Source: Daucus carota subsp. sativus (taxonomy: Eukaryota > Streptophyta > Magnoliopsida > Apiales > Apiaceae). Taken from it: DNA of 64,000 nt. A program made the translations under genes and the position numbers. The stretch is from the NCBI RefSeq assembly GCF_001625215.2, contig NC_030387.2, forward strand, positions 5,732,501-5,796,500. Direction: 5' to 3'. The notes under the pieces were generated by a model. The model saw only the letters and a program-made list of their open reading frames with translations, made no database searches and was not told the origin of the DNA. Of this stretch, positions 13,163 through 25,700 are shown one piece after another (positions within the stretch are counted from its first letter, which is position 1; each line of letters opens with the position of its first letter).

Positions 13163-13227
<65 letters not shown>
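13081..13227. repeat. GA microsatellite upstream of TGA start
   Basis: GGGA repeats pass into a long GA run. On the coding strand of the TGA gene this is a CT-rich tract about 0.4-0.5 kb upstream of the ATG, a common composition for plant 5' UTRs and core promoters. Overlapping plus-strand Arg/Glu-repeat frames are artefacts of the repeat. Confidence 0.9.
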
Positions 13228-13231
<4 letters not shown>

Positions 13232-13437
13232 AGATTGATAGCAGAATCATTTCAACTTACAGAAATATACACAGACTTACAGTTGTGAAGTAAGAAGTAA
13301 GCAGAAGGTGAAGAATTGCAGAGGCAGCTCGGGGAAGCACTTGCAGATATTGAATCACCCGAGTATGGTGCCCAATTTTGACTTTTGGTCTTTATTATTT
13401 TCTGGATTGCAGTTTTGTATTGGGTGCCTGTATATTA

Positions 13438-13672
13438 CTCCCACTGTTTTTTTTATATGACGCTTTGATTTTTGGCACACACTTTTAAGTGCTTTGACCG
13501 GGTAGTTAAAAATATTATTTTTTGAATTTTCTTTTTCTGAATAAAAATTTTGATTATATATTATTATTCAGAAAAAGAAATTTTAAAAAATAATATTTTT
13601 AACTACCCGGTCAAAGCACTTAAAAGTGTGTGCCAAAAGTCAAAGCGTCATATAAAAAAAAAACAGAGGGAG
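13438..13672. mobile_element. Stowaway-like MITE
   Basis: It starts CTCCCACTGT and ends ACAGAGGGAG, is flanked by TA, and is almost a perfect fold-back: CTTTGACCGGGTAGTT on the left is answered by AACTACCCGGTCAAAG on the right. It lies in the upstream region of the TGA gene. A truncated relative with the core TTGACTTTTGGCA and GTGCTTTGACCG is at about 59420-59600. Confidence 0.85.
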
Positions 13673-13715
13673 TATAATTTTTCTAACCTGCTTCACTGTC
13701 ATTGAGCAATATATA

Positions 13716-14014
13716 CTCCCTCTCAATTTATAGGTCCATTTTGAAAAAAAAAATTGTCCCAAAATATTTGTCTCTCTCTTCTTTCAATACAAATTTATCT
13801 ACATATTAATTGTGATTTTTTTGAAATTCAACATTATTCTCATTTCTCAATACACTAAATCTCTATATTTATTGTGATTTTTTTGAAACTCAACTATATT
13901 CTCACTTATCAATGTACTAATTAATGATACATGAGATAAGATTCTATCTAACCAACTTTTTTCTTAATATGCGTGTTTATTCCAAAATGGACCTATAAAT
14001 TGAGACGGAGGGAG
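13716..14014. mobile_element. Stowaway-like MITE
   Basis: It starts CTCCCTCTCAATTTATAGG and ends CCTATAAATTGAGACGGAGG GAG (spaced here), flanked by TA on both sides. Terminal inverted repeats extend for about 30 bp including GGTCCATTTTG. It lies only 43 bp from the previous MITE. Confidence 0.85.
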
Positions 14015-16501
14015 TATAACATAAAAATTTTGCTTTCATCCTTCCTCTCTCTTTATTCTGGGGTTGGTAAATGCCTAAAAATAAAAGCTCTATTCATGGG
14101 GTCAAATTTACAATTGAAAGTAGTCAACACTTTGACTTTAGATTTCTGAGCAGCTGTTTATCTCCGGCTCTGTAGAGGCAAGTATTTATCATTTTAATTT
14201 TTCTGTGTATTCCGTGGAAATGAGTGTCTTTTGTCATTTTTTTTCTCAAAATGGAAACTTATATAAGCAACTGATAAAAAAAGGATTATATAAACTTTTA
14301 TTTTCAAAATCGTTGAAAAATGTTATAACATTATCTTTTTATATTTTATTATAAAACAAGTATATCTATATCTATATCTTCTATCTATATCTATATATCT
14401 ATATATCTATATATCTATATAAAGGAAAATCTCGGGCGGCTGACGTGGCTCTTCCCTCCTTGCTCTTAAACTGAATTCTCTCCTCTCAGCATATCTCAAT
14501 TATTCCGCTGCCTCTTTTCTTCTTATTTAATTTTTATTATATTTTATGCTTGGCTCCCTCCTTGCTCTTAAACTGAATTCTCTCCTCTCAGCATATCTCA
14601 ATTATTCCGCTGCCTCTTTTCTTCTTATTTAATTTTTATTATATTTTATGCTTGGCTGATCGGTTTCGTAACTGAAGCCTCATCATCTCCTCGGACGGTT
14701 GTACTGAAGCCTCATCATCTCCTCGGACAGTTGTTATAAATGATCCTCCGGCAATCGTTACTTTTCGCTTGATTATTTCTTGCTTGAAAATTAGCTTCGC
14801 ACACACTGTTGGACCTCTTTGTTGGGCTGGCTTGGCTATAGCGATTGTTGCTAACAGCTGTTATTCTTCCGGTGGGCGTCCTCTTCTTCTTCTCTAGCTT
14901 AGTCGTGAATCTTCTTCCGGTATTATTTTCTCAGATTTCTACTCTTTCTTTTTGTGATTTACCAAATGTCCATCTCAATTTTATATATTATACATTTCAT
15001 AGGGTATACTTGCCGAAAGATTTACAGGGTGGTTGCGAAGTTGTTGTGGCTGGAACCCTGATTGATTGGTGTGCTGCTGTTAAGGTCGGTTTCGGGTAGG
15101 GTGAGTGTTTGTTACTTGATTACACATAAATAAGATTGGTAATAAGGTGTTCGATCAAATGCCCAACTGACTGTATTATCACCGATTTCATTAGAATGTG
15201 ATTTTGTTGTGGGCATCAAGTTGAACATGTTTATAAGAGCCACTTTCTTGCATAATCTCTCATTTTTCAGCTCTGCTTTTCTACGATTACACTGATTTTT
15301 TATATTAATGTTTCTTTGGATTAAATTATGTTTAGTGATGATTTTAACTCGAACGGGTCACTGCAAATGTTTGTTGTTATCAATTCTTTGTGTTTTTTTT
15401 TTTGGCTTTGATTGTGTTTCATTATGTCTTCACCTCAAATGGGTAACTGCTAATTTTTGTTGTTATTGATTCTTTGTGTTTTTTTTAGTTGAATACTCTG
15501 ATGGTCTTCTGCACCCAAGGGGGTCCCTGATCAAGATTTCTGCAAATTACAGGGTTTGGGAAAGAGTTCGGTATGCTTTTATTTCATATCTTATCATGTT
15601 CTTGTGTGTGCTATGGTTTTTTAGGTGACGAGGGAGCAGTTAGGCAACAAAATGAGAAACTGTTTTTAGTAGCTTCTTGTACGAACAGTTTGGTAAATAT
15701 GATCAGAAGATCCATAATGCTAATTCATTTTGTTTGGTTCTTTGTTCTCCTGCGGCTTAATTCTCCTCACTTTAATTATAATTTTAACTCGAATGGGTCA
15801 CTGCAAAAATTTGTTGTTATCGGTTCTTTGTGTTTTTTTGGCTTGGATTATGTTTATTTATGTCTTAAGCTCAAACGGGTCACTACTAATTTTTGTTGTT
15901 ATTGATTCTTTGTGTTTTTTAGGCTGAATCCTCTGATGGTCTTTTGCACGCCAGGGTGTCCCTGATCATGATTTGAGCAAATTACAGGGTTTGGGAAAGA
16001 GTTTTGTATGCTTCTATTTATGAATGTTTTACATATTTTATCATGTTCTTGTGTGTACTATGGTTTTTTAGGTAGGTTAATTTATCTGCTTAGGTTAACT
16101 TTCAAAATATCCATAAATTCTTGAGGCGACTCCAAATTGATCTACTTCTAAAATGATGCAGCCTGGACATTTGCTCAGGTGTAGTAATTATAATTTAAAT
16201 GTCTTATAGTCTCTTGCAACTTGGTTTAGCCATTTATTATTTTTTCTAACATATGACCATTAATGTTTCAAGAAATTGCCCTTAATAAGGATATGGAGCT
16301 GAACAAGGAAACAAGGTAGGATGTTATGCCCTTTGTGTGTTGTGACCATTTCTTTTCGGTCTGAAATATGTTCTCTGGAAAAACGGCAGAACTAGGATAA
16401 TCCATTTGAAAGAGAAACTAGCAACACTCTTAATGCTTGATGATTAACAATTTCTTGACTTAATATGTGAAAATTTGCACTGAAAGTTGTGCAACTTACA
16501 G

Positions 16502-16590
16502 GAGTTAAGGAAAGCAGTTGCAGATACATTTTACGGAGATGTAACAGTAAAAGATACTGAAGTTTTTATATCCAATATCAAGACTTTCCG
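16502..16590 (+). pseudogene. LL-diaminopimelate aminotransferase-like exon fragment in Helitron 1
   Basis: An exon-like block bounded by AG and GT reads ELRKAVADTFYG...EVFIS. This resembles the segment LRxAIAxTFYG...DDVFVSDG of plant LL-diaminopimelate aminotransferases (AGD2/ALD1 type). Only about 30 residues are present and the following residues diverge. The family call rests on my memory of that motif and is moderate. Confidence 0.5.
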
Positions 16591-16720
16591 GTATTTATAT
16601 ATTCCTTTATTACTTTAGAAACAATAGCTATAAGTTGCTGGGACACGAGGGAGTATTAGTCAGGAAGGATATATTTGTTTACAGGTACTAAAATCAATAA
16701 ATTATCAAGAATTTGCTTAG

Positions 16721-16864
16721 GTGCTTGATGTCACGCAGTTTGGCTACTTTAAGGTGCTGGGGAAGGGCTCAGGGACGAAACCGATTGTGGTAAAGGCCAA
16801 GCTGGTGTCGAAAATTGCGGAGAAGAAGATTGAGATGGGCGGCGCTGTTGTGCTTACTGCTTAG
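16721..16864 (+). pseudogene. RPL27A (60S ribosomal protein L27a) last-exon fragment in Helitron 1
   Basis: After an AG acceptor at 16719-16720 the frame reads 47 codons to TAG at 16862-16864. It contains [23 protein letters not shown] and the terminal GGAVVLTA, the C-terminal third of cytosolic ribosomal protein L27a (about 146 residues). The N-terminal two thirds are absent. Differences from the family are LPENK replaced by SGTK and KKIKEAGG replaced by KKIEMGG. The frame is still open, so capture is fairly recent or the fragment has drifted little. Confidence 0.88.
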
Positions 16865-17929
16865 GATTGATTGTTTTTGTTTTAATTGAATTGGATTATA
16901 CTGATTGTAATGGTTATTATTGATTCTCACTACAAGAAAGAGGAATCCAGGGATTACTTTACCAGCAGCTGAAGTTGGGTTGGAAGTGTTGTCAATCAAT
17001 CGAGTGGAAGTGCAGTGTTGATAAAGAGATTCTTTTCCCCTATTGATCATGTCCATTCCTGCGTGGAATTGTGCTCAAAACTTAAAAAAAACTGTTGTTC
17101 TGCTTGGTTTATCTATCCAGTTGTCACTTGTGACACACAATAAAATTTAAGCATTTTCTAGATATAATTAGTGCAGGTGGTGGTTTTACTGATTATGTTT
17201 ACTATTGCATGCTTGCTAAAACGTGACAAGTATTTCCGTGTTTTTTTGGTCTGTCAAGAGTAGCTTCTGAACAAGTGTTGGGAACTCCTTTCGGATATAG
17301 CCATTTAAATAGTGTATATGTGCTGTAGCTGAATTAAATGTACACCTCCAGTTGGTTCATTTGATATCTCTGCTTCATAGTGGAGAACTTGTATCAGAAA
17401 ATTTTGTATATTATTATTCACCTTTTGAAGTTTTGAGTTTAGCCATGTAAGTAGATTTCTCACTGAAATATAGCTAAATATTATTATTTTTTTTGGAAAT
17501 CAAAATATAGCTAAATATTTGATACACTCTCTTACACTCTTTATGACTAACAATATTTTTTTATATTTCAACAATAAATAAGAAATTAAAAATTTCAGAA
17601 ATTATGGACTATATAAAAAATATATTAAGTGCACTCTTTTTCTTCAGAATAAAACCAGTTAACATTATGAGATTATGGAGGCCACTTATATTATTTTCTC
17701 TTCATCGCTATCTCACGCGCAACACTTACAGTCTTCATGATATTTTCAGTGCCCGCGCGAAGCGCGGGTTATACACCTAGTTTAGTAATAAATGTCATAA
17801 AGTGGAGGAAATATTTTGAAAAAATTATTCTCCACTCATAACTCATGCACTTAACGAAAAGTTAATTTATGAAAACCAAAAAAGTCTTTTGTCGACAAAT
17901 ATTAATTAAGTTCGAGGTAGTACACTAAA

Positions 17930-18294
17930 GGGATCTTTTTAAAAATACCCATCTGTAAAATTATTTTTTTAAAAATACTACAATCTTTTTCATTGTTTTC
18001 AAAAATACCTTTTCATAAATTTTTTTTTTCAAAAATACGGTTTGTAACTGTTGCAACCTCATTTGCAACCTTGGGCGGCGCAGCCGCAAAAGTTGCAACT
18101 TTTGCAACTGCAGTTGCAACTTCATTTGAAACCTCAGGTGCAACTAAATGCAACTGAAAACTGTAAGTAACAACAGATGTATGGTGTGCCCCTGGCGGGG
18201 CCATTAGATTGCAATAGAATCAACTGAATGCAACCATATGCAACTGAATACAATCATATGCAACCATATATGCAATTACAAATCCTGATTTATA

Positions 18295-18353
<59 letters not shown>

Positions 18354-18599
18354 TCCGAAAATGAGGTCGAAAATGACATTTGAAAACTGGAACTTGAAAT
18401 CAGGAATTCGGTTGCATATGAAGTTGCAAAAGAGGTTGCAACACGGCTGGCGTCGCCTGGAGTTGCAGATGAGGTTGCAAAAGTTGCAAACCGTATTTTT
18501 GAAAAAAAAATTTATTAAAAGGTATTTTTAAAAATAATTCTGGAAGGTAGTATTTTTGAAAACAATAAAAAAAAAGGTAGGTAGTTTTGTAGATTTCCC
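17930..18599. mobile_element. Fold-back element with 9-bp duplication (Mutator-like MITE)
   Basis: A perfect 9-bp direct repeat TACACTAAA (17921-17929 and 18600-18608) flanks inverted arms of about 150 bp, each a run of AAAAATAC-type motifs followed by GTTGCAAC-rich sequence. The 9-bp duplication and G-rich tips (GGGATCT / AGATTTCCC) suggest a Mutator-like fold-back. The interior contains many copies of TTGCAAC/GTTGCAA and a TA microsatellite (about 18297-18348). There is no coding capacity. Confidence 0.75.
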
Positions 18600-18608
18600 T
18601 ACACTAAA

Positions 18609-19758
18609 GTATAAAAAATGTGGTTCACTGTCAACATAAAACCATCTTTGCAATATTATTAAAATCAAACATCTAAAAATTTGATTATTGTTTATAAGCC
18701 GGCGGTGAAGTTTATTATATTTTTTATATTATTTAAGCTAATCGACTGAGAATTTTTTTTAAGCAAATAGATTATTTACATGAATTTTACAAGATAACCG
18801 TTCGGTATATACAAAAGTACTTATATAATAATAATGAGTTTTCTCTACCCTAAAATTTTTGGAGTGATTTTTTATCCTAATCCCTAAATCTTGTCCACAT
18901 AGACTAAATATAAGTAAGGAGAGCTTGTATTAGGGTTGCTTGAAGTACCAACAAGCATACTGGCAAACAAACAAAAAAAAGTACCAACAAGCAATTCATC
19001 ACAAATTAAGGCCGCGACTCATGCCACACTCCTCAAACTGGAATAAAATTCAAATAAATACTCATGCTCTATTTCACATAATCACATAATATTATAATCA
19101 AAAATTTAGGGTCGTTACATCAACAGAGGAGTTGTCTTATATCTCAACATAATAGGAAAATGCTTTTTACTATCATCACCACGTTCTAACATAATGCATT
19201 GCACCTAAAGTTTGACACAATGCGCTCGCACACACCTATTAAGAGTTTGACCAACATGCATTTAGCGTTCTACGTTGCTTAGGCTGTGGCCAATGTTATC
19301 ATGCCTATGCTTTACATAAAAATGCTTTCTAAATTACCTTTACTCTGTGCAGAAAGGAAAGAAGAAGTTGACACAACTCACCTGTTTCAAGGGTTGATTA
19401 CTATATTATACAATCATAAATCAATGGTCTTTCCAATTGTAATAGCATTACCGGATATCATCTCTGCTTCATTACAATCGAAAGTGATAACTGTCATAAT
19501 CACAATTGGTTTTGGCATAACATTCTGAATGAAGTACAAACAATGTAAAGCCAGGATTGCAAGGTATTAAATGTTGTTTTCAAGTTTATACATGAACTAT
19601 GATGCTGATGATTACAAATTGATATACCAATAACCCAATTATATCTACAACTTAAATCCACATTTCTTTTGAATTAATCCTAGGCTAAAGCTCTAGGCTT
19701 AACAATAACTGATTATATTTTAAAACTATAAGATGTAAATTAGAGAAGAACCTAATCT
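18609..19758. other. Intergenic, no gene seen
   Basis: AT-rich spacer between the fold-back element and the end of the dihydropyrimidinase gene. The right part should include that gene's 3' UTR. Nothing else is recognised. Confidence 0.5.
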
Positions 19759-22700
19759 TTAAGTTGCCACTTTGTACCGTTTTACTGGAGCTTTTAGAGA
19801 GGAGATGTAGTTTTCATCTGCTTTATCGATTCCAGTAAAAAGATAGCTGTGAGGTGGCATTTCTATGTACTTGCCAGACCCCGGGACGACGTTCAAGAAA
19901 CCGTTATCCCAGACAATTCTTCCACCAGCTATTGTTACCTCAATCTTTCCCTGAGAAGTAAAATAAATATTATATGAACACACAAAAACCCTGACAAAAA
20001 ACTTTAAAAAAAAAAAAAAAAAACTCACAATCTAATAGAAACCAGATGTGCTCAAAGGAACTAGATACTTGCAAGTGGTAACTAATAATCCTTATGTATC
20101 AATAGGTTGTTCTGAGTACGAACAAAGTGAACTGTTCCTATATAATATATCCAATCTATTACTTATAATTGAGGAATCTATCCCAGTTCCAAATCTGCGA
20201 ACTGTGCTGGATTCAAAACCCATTTTCGGCTTTTTCAGTTTTACATTGTTTATGCAAAAATGTACAATCTTCATAGGGACTGAGACAAGATGGTAAGTTT
20301 GCGGGGGCGTAGATATTTAACCTCTATATCACGTTTAAGAATAATACAAATAATTTATGCACTGAGCACGATTGGATAGCCCAGTGGTGGGTTTATCCTC
20401 TGTTGACCCGGGGCACCCGGGTTCGACTCTGGCTCACCCCGAGAATTATTAGAACAGATACTAAGTTGTAAGGCATATAAGCCTGCATTGTCAAAAAAAA
20501 AAAATAATTTATGCACTCAAAATAATCATAAACTATAAAAATTTACAGATATATACTAATACTAAGCAAACACTCACTAACTCAAAAAACTGCCAAATGA
20601 CAACTTGAAGAGTTTTTCTGCCTCTCTCCATATTAATACAATCATAAATCCTACATATATTTCAATGATTCTATCTTTCAAAAAAAAATTTATTTGATTC
20701 CATTTTCAAATTTTAATTTCCACTTGCTTATTCTAATTTTAAACTAATATTAGCTAAATTTTGTCGAACAAGTTATTTATATTTTACATTTTGTGTAATT
20801 TTTTAATATATTTCAATTAGTTACATAATAAATCATATATATGTGTGTGTGTGTTTTAATATAACAATAATGTATATGTATATTTAATAACAATAATGTA
20901 TTACTAAAATGCATATAATATACTAATGCAATTATAAAAATAAATTTAATAATATTGTGCATGGCACATGAACTAATCTAATATGATACTCCCTCCGTCC
21001 CCTCCAATTCTTATCATTTGGAGGGGAGTGTTCGACACGCATTTTAAGACTCATTAAAAATATAGTTCTATAACTTATTTTTAAAATTTTTATTTTCTGA
21101 ATAAAAATTTAATGCCTAAACTTTTATTCAGAAAAAGAAAATTTTAAAAATAAGTTATGAAGCTATATTTTTTATGAGCCTTAAAATGCATGTCGAGCAT
21201 TCCATTTCAAATGATAAGAATTGGATGGGACAGAGGGAGTATGATTTGTGGGAGATATATTCAAAAATTACCAAATTTCACTAATAAATTAAGATTTGAA
21301 TAAATTCTATTAAATAATTTAATACTGCATTCGTAGAAGTTCCAGTGTGGCAGGAGTTCCGGAATTTGGGTGGCGGAGATACTGGCACGCCACCTCCTTG
21401 TTCTATGCTCTCAATTGTTGTGTGTCTTTCAATTTAAATCACAATATATAATCCTTCATCAAATATTATGTTGCACCATTTTTCTGTTTTTCCACTCTTC
21501 CGGTACAGATTTTACGAGTTAACTACAAGTCTGCAATTACCCCTGTTTGCACTTTAAATATGTTTGCAACATAATTGATGAAAGAATATTATATCTTAAA
21601 GAAAATCAAATGCTTACAGGTGTTTGGTGTCAAAAATAAGTGTGTGTGTCAGTGTGAAGAGGAAGGAGATCTAGCTTATAGCCTCTCCCGTCCGTCGGTT
21701 ACTAGTTTTAAACAACAAAGTGACTAGTAGGTTGAGGATTCAGGCCTAGTCAAAGTAAAGCGTAAGCGAGTATGTTGTTCATATAATAGAAATTAGGAGA
21801 ATCAAAAAATATTTTGCAATAGTTTCTCCAATGATGCATATCCACACATCAATAAGAATTGAAATCATACAATTGTGGAATCCAGCTCTCCCAATCATGC
21901 ATAAATAAAACAGGCTTAGGAAACCAACCTTCCCTTTACGTCCGTCATAGACATTTGTATCCGATCTTGAATGGTGGGAACGAGCACTTATTTCAAAGCT
22001 TGAACTAGGATTGAGTATAATTATATCTGCATCAGATCCAGCAAGTATTGCTCCTTTTCTTGGGTAGATATTAAATATCCTCGCGCTGGAAAAATGATGT
22101 CAGATATATATATATTTAAGAATACCATATACCAAGCATCCTAACAACTTATTTTATAGAGGTATATACATATCTTTATAAAGATTCGACTTTATTAAGT
22201 TAAAGATAGAGGATACCACTCGGTGCTTGTTATCCGAACATAGTCAGTAATAGATATTTGGCCAGATTCCTATACGAGAAGTAAATTTGGAATTAACTTA
22301 GCAGTACAGGAGTACAATAAAGGTATCCGATAAAGAACTTTTATTGAGAATAAAGCAATCACACTTACCACCATGGTATCCCAAACTAGATGCATCCTTT
22401 CCTCAATACCTATCGTTCCCATGAGAGAAATTAATTTGGGTGGAATAACTTATAGGTATCTTAGAATTAGTTTAGAGATAAACATCACGACTTTAAAGTA
22501 CCATTGACCCCATTTGGTATCTTCCTAAAATCATCAACACCAATAGCTTTTTGTGTGGAATTAAAGGTACAGTGATCAGTTCCCACCAGCTGCAACAAAT
22601 GAAATAATTCTAAGTGTTAATAGGGCAACTAGAAAATGATTAAGTTATTGTTTTACATAATGGTAACTGGATCGTAAAACTCTTTAAAGCACATAGCATC

Positions 22701-25700
22701 GAGCCCTTGACTTCCATATTATTAAAGGCACAAATATCATGTGAAATTGCTGCACAATCTATAAACTTCACACTCAGCACTCTCACCTGCAACATATAAT
22801 CTAGAGGGCATACTTAAACCACATAAATTAGATATAATTAAGATTCAATCTTAAATCCCAAGTCCATTGAGAAGGTTGTTATTAGAATGCTGCTAAGCTT
22901 TAATGACTACACATCATTCACTAACATTTCTGACTACTACCTTGCTGCATAATAGGTAATGCACAAATAATATAACATTACAAGTAAAAAACCTGCAAAA
23001 CCCCTGTTGACAATGCTTGTTGAAGCGCTTTGCCATGTCCTGATTCACGGATAGGGGGGCTCATGACAAACCTAAGACATGCAAAATCATCATAGATTGC
23101 AAGGCGATAAAATTAAAAGGATTTTAGTCCTTCTGGAAAATAATAGACGTGCTTACTTGGCAGCCGAGATGAAATCAGGATCCCAAAGGCTGGAATCGTC
23201 AAGGATTAAACCTGATACAACTGGCTCCCCAATAACTCGTTGCCCTGCTATCAGAAAATTTTAATCACAGTCAGAGAACATGATTTGTTGTTTTGTTAAA
23301 TAAGCTTCAAAGAGTATAACAATGATTGATCACAGATATTGAGAATGTTTCTATAACTAAACGGAGGTAAATATCACAAGACATAACTGATTATTTATTT
23401 ATTATGTGCAAAGACAAATAGCAGGGAATATAGCGTTAATTATGTAGTAATAAATAATTTTGCATGGATATATGACTGTAAAGTGTGATGAGTTGTTAAC
23501 ATGAAATTGACAGTAATTTGAAACCAAAGCACATTTTTTAACTAATATAATGTCAGCATTTATGTGCTCCATATATACTTGCTATGTTCCCGAAATTCAG
23601 TTCTGAGAGTAGGACACGGGAATGGATCCATTATATTGGACCATACTTTAATTTTAGGACGTGCATACAAAGTTGAACACGAGTTTGTAAACTGGCATGT
23701 AAGAATGGATCATAAAATTATATAAGATCTTTATATTTTTCAGTAGTGCATATATTCAGTTAATTAGATTTAAGTATTTATCTTTGAGTACTAATAGCAC
23801 TGGATCAAATGTATAATCTTAAAAAAATCCGTATAGATGTTTTTGTCATATGGAATAAGTTGCCTAGAGACCTTAATTTTTACTTTTGGATTGAACAACT
23901 TGAGTGTGAAGTGTCCGGTGACTGGACTCGGACTTCAGATTCACGCCTCTGTCATGTCCGATACGGGTATTATAGAAAATTGAAGAGTCTGGCTAAAAGA
24001 GTATATATTTAAAGATGTAAAAAGTTTTAGATTGAATACAGACAATATGAAACCTGATTTTCGAGCTCTTGCTATCTCTTCCATCGCGTCACGGCTCATG
24101 ACATGAACAACATACAAGGGAGTGTTAACAAAATGAGCCAGACGAATAGCTCGAGCAGTTGCCTCTCCTTCTAGCTACATAAGGAATAGAAGTGAACTAT
24201 TTGCAATAAAAGGCTTACATTGAAAAAGAGAAAATAATAGACCAAAAGTTAAGTGCATCTTAAAGTGTGAATTAAACAAATAATATAACATATCATATTA
24301 TGAACATATCATATTTATCAATCAGAAAAAAAATGGGAAACATAGATAAATTCTCTTGTAATATTCCAAGAATTTGAAAAAACAAATGTGGAAGTAAAAC
24401 CATATATAACGCAATCACATTTCTAGGCAGTTTTGGCAAATTTCACTGTGGCATTTATGCTACAATCACATCATCGTAGAGACTTATTTGTCATTATCTT
24501 CCCCATTCTTAAATTTGTTTACTTTTTCTATTTGAGGTATAAACAATCGGGATTTCAGCAAAAAAGGCATAAGAATCCATAATATTATCGAGGAGACTTG
24601 TTTGGCGTTATCTTCCCCATTCTTAACTTTGTTTACTTTTCCTTTTTGGTCATACATGCTGGAAGAGGCTAGGAGCATCAGGGGAAACCACCATTAAATT
24701 TCAGATATGATCCCAAAAGCTAAGATGAACAACTTTTTATGCACTCTATAAGTAGACAACGGGTATGAAGGAAATTCAATGTAGTCCAGAGAATTTAGGT
24801 CAAAAAACCAGAACAACCTTAGACTCGTTTCTTTATTACCAAAAGAAACTCAAATCTCACTCTATAACATAAGTTAAAAAGAAAGAAAGAAAGGTTGGAT
24901 AGCAAAAACAAAAGAAAATGTAATCCTGTAAGCCTTGTAACATAATTGAAGGTTACCACTGGAGGCCTTGAAAGAGCATGTCCCTCTGGACCAGTAATGC
25001 CAAGTTCAATCATTCTTTTCTGGCCTTCAAATACAGCGTCTCCATTTTCAGCATGAACCATAGCCAAAGCCCCAAGAGATTTGCATTTTTTGAATCCCTC
25101 CAGTAAAAGCTCGTCGTTAATCATAAGAGAACCCTTGTATGCCATGAAAAACTTGAACGAGTTGATACCTTTCAGTCAAGAAAAAATTCCAAAATTTTTA
25201 GCAAAATCATGATTGAAACATTGATATAAATGCACCACTGCTAATTCATGTTATACAACTCAGGTCTCAGAATGCTCGAACCTTTTTCCTTTACCATAAT
25301 TTCCATATCCTTTGAAACATCATCATTCCATTTTGTGATTGCCATATGAAATCCATAATCCATGCAAGAGCTCTTTGCTTTTTCGACATAGGCTTCAAAG
25401 CCTGCAGGCAAGCTCCCATTTACAGGAATAACAAAATCAATATGCATTGTTGTTCCACCAGCCAATGCAGCAGCCTGACCACTAAAGTAGTCATCAATAG
25501 TCTCAGTCCCCATGAACTCCATGGCCAAATGGGTGTGAGGATCAATTCCTCCTGTCAAATCACAACTAAAAGTAAGGATGCGTACATGCAAAAGTTAAAA
25601 GTTACAGAACGAGGCTTGCAGCTAAGGACTTGGCAACATTCAAAGCATAAACATCTTTATTTAGCCGTGAAAGGGTATCTAGGTGCAGTATCCCTAGGAA

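Larger units (their letters stand above)
14414..17780 (+). mobile_element. Non-autonomous Helitron 1 carrying host gene fragments
   Basis: The 5' end is TCTATATAAAGGAAAATCTC preceded by A. The 3' end has a GC hairpin (CCCGCGC-GAA-GCGCGGG, 17752-17768) followed 12 bp later by CTAG and then T, the arrangement expected of Helitrons inserting between A and T. The element at 35159-38724 shares both end types, including a TGACGTGG motif just inside the 5' end. The 5' end is hard to place exactly because a TATC/TATA microsatellite (14363-14420) precedes it. Internal tandem duplications occur at 14454-14555/14556-14657 and 15341-15626/15781-16073. No Rep/helicase frame is present. It carries exon-like pieces of RPL27A and probably a diaminopimelate aminotransferase. 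Confidence 0.85.

Noticed and set aside
13056-13293. Arg/Glu-repeat proteins
   Set aside because: Translation of the GA microsatellite only.
20364-20501. Functional tRNA gene
   Set aside because: Good A and B boxes but no cloverleaf, followed by a SINE tail, poly-A and a target duplication.
22680-22800. Extra PYD2 exon
   Set aside because: No open frame matching the protein; exons 22993-23071 and 22502-22589 join directly in phase.
23809-24012. 67-codon frame in a PYD2 intron
   Set aside because: No homology, and the flanking exons join in phase without it.
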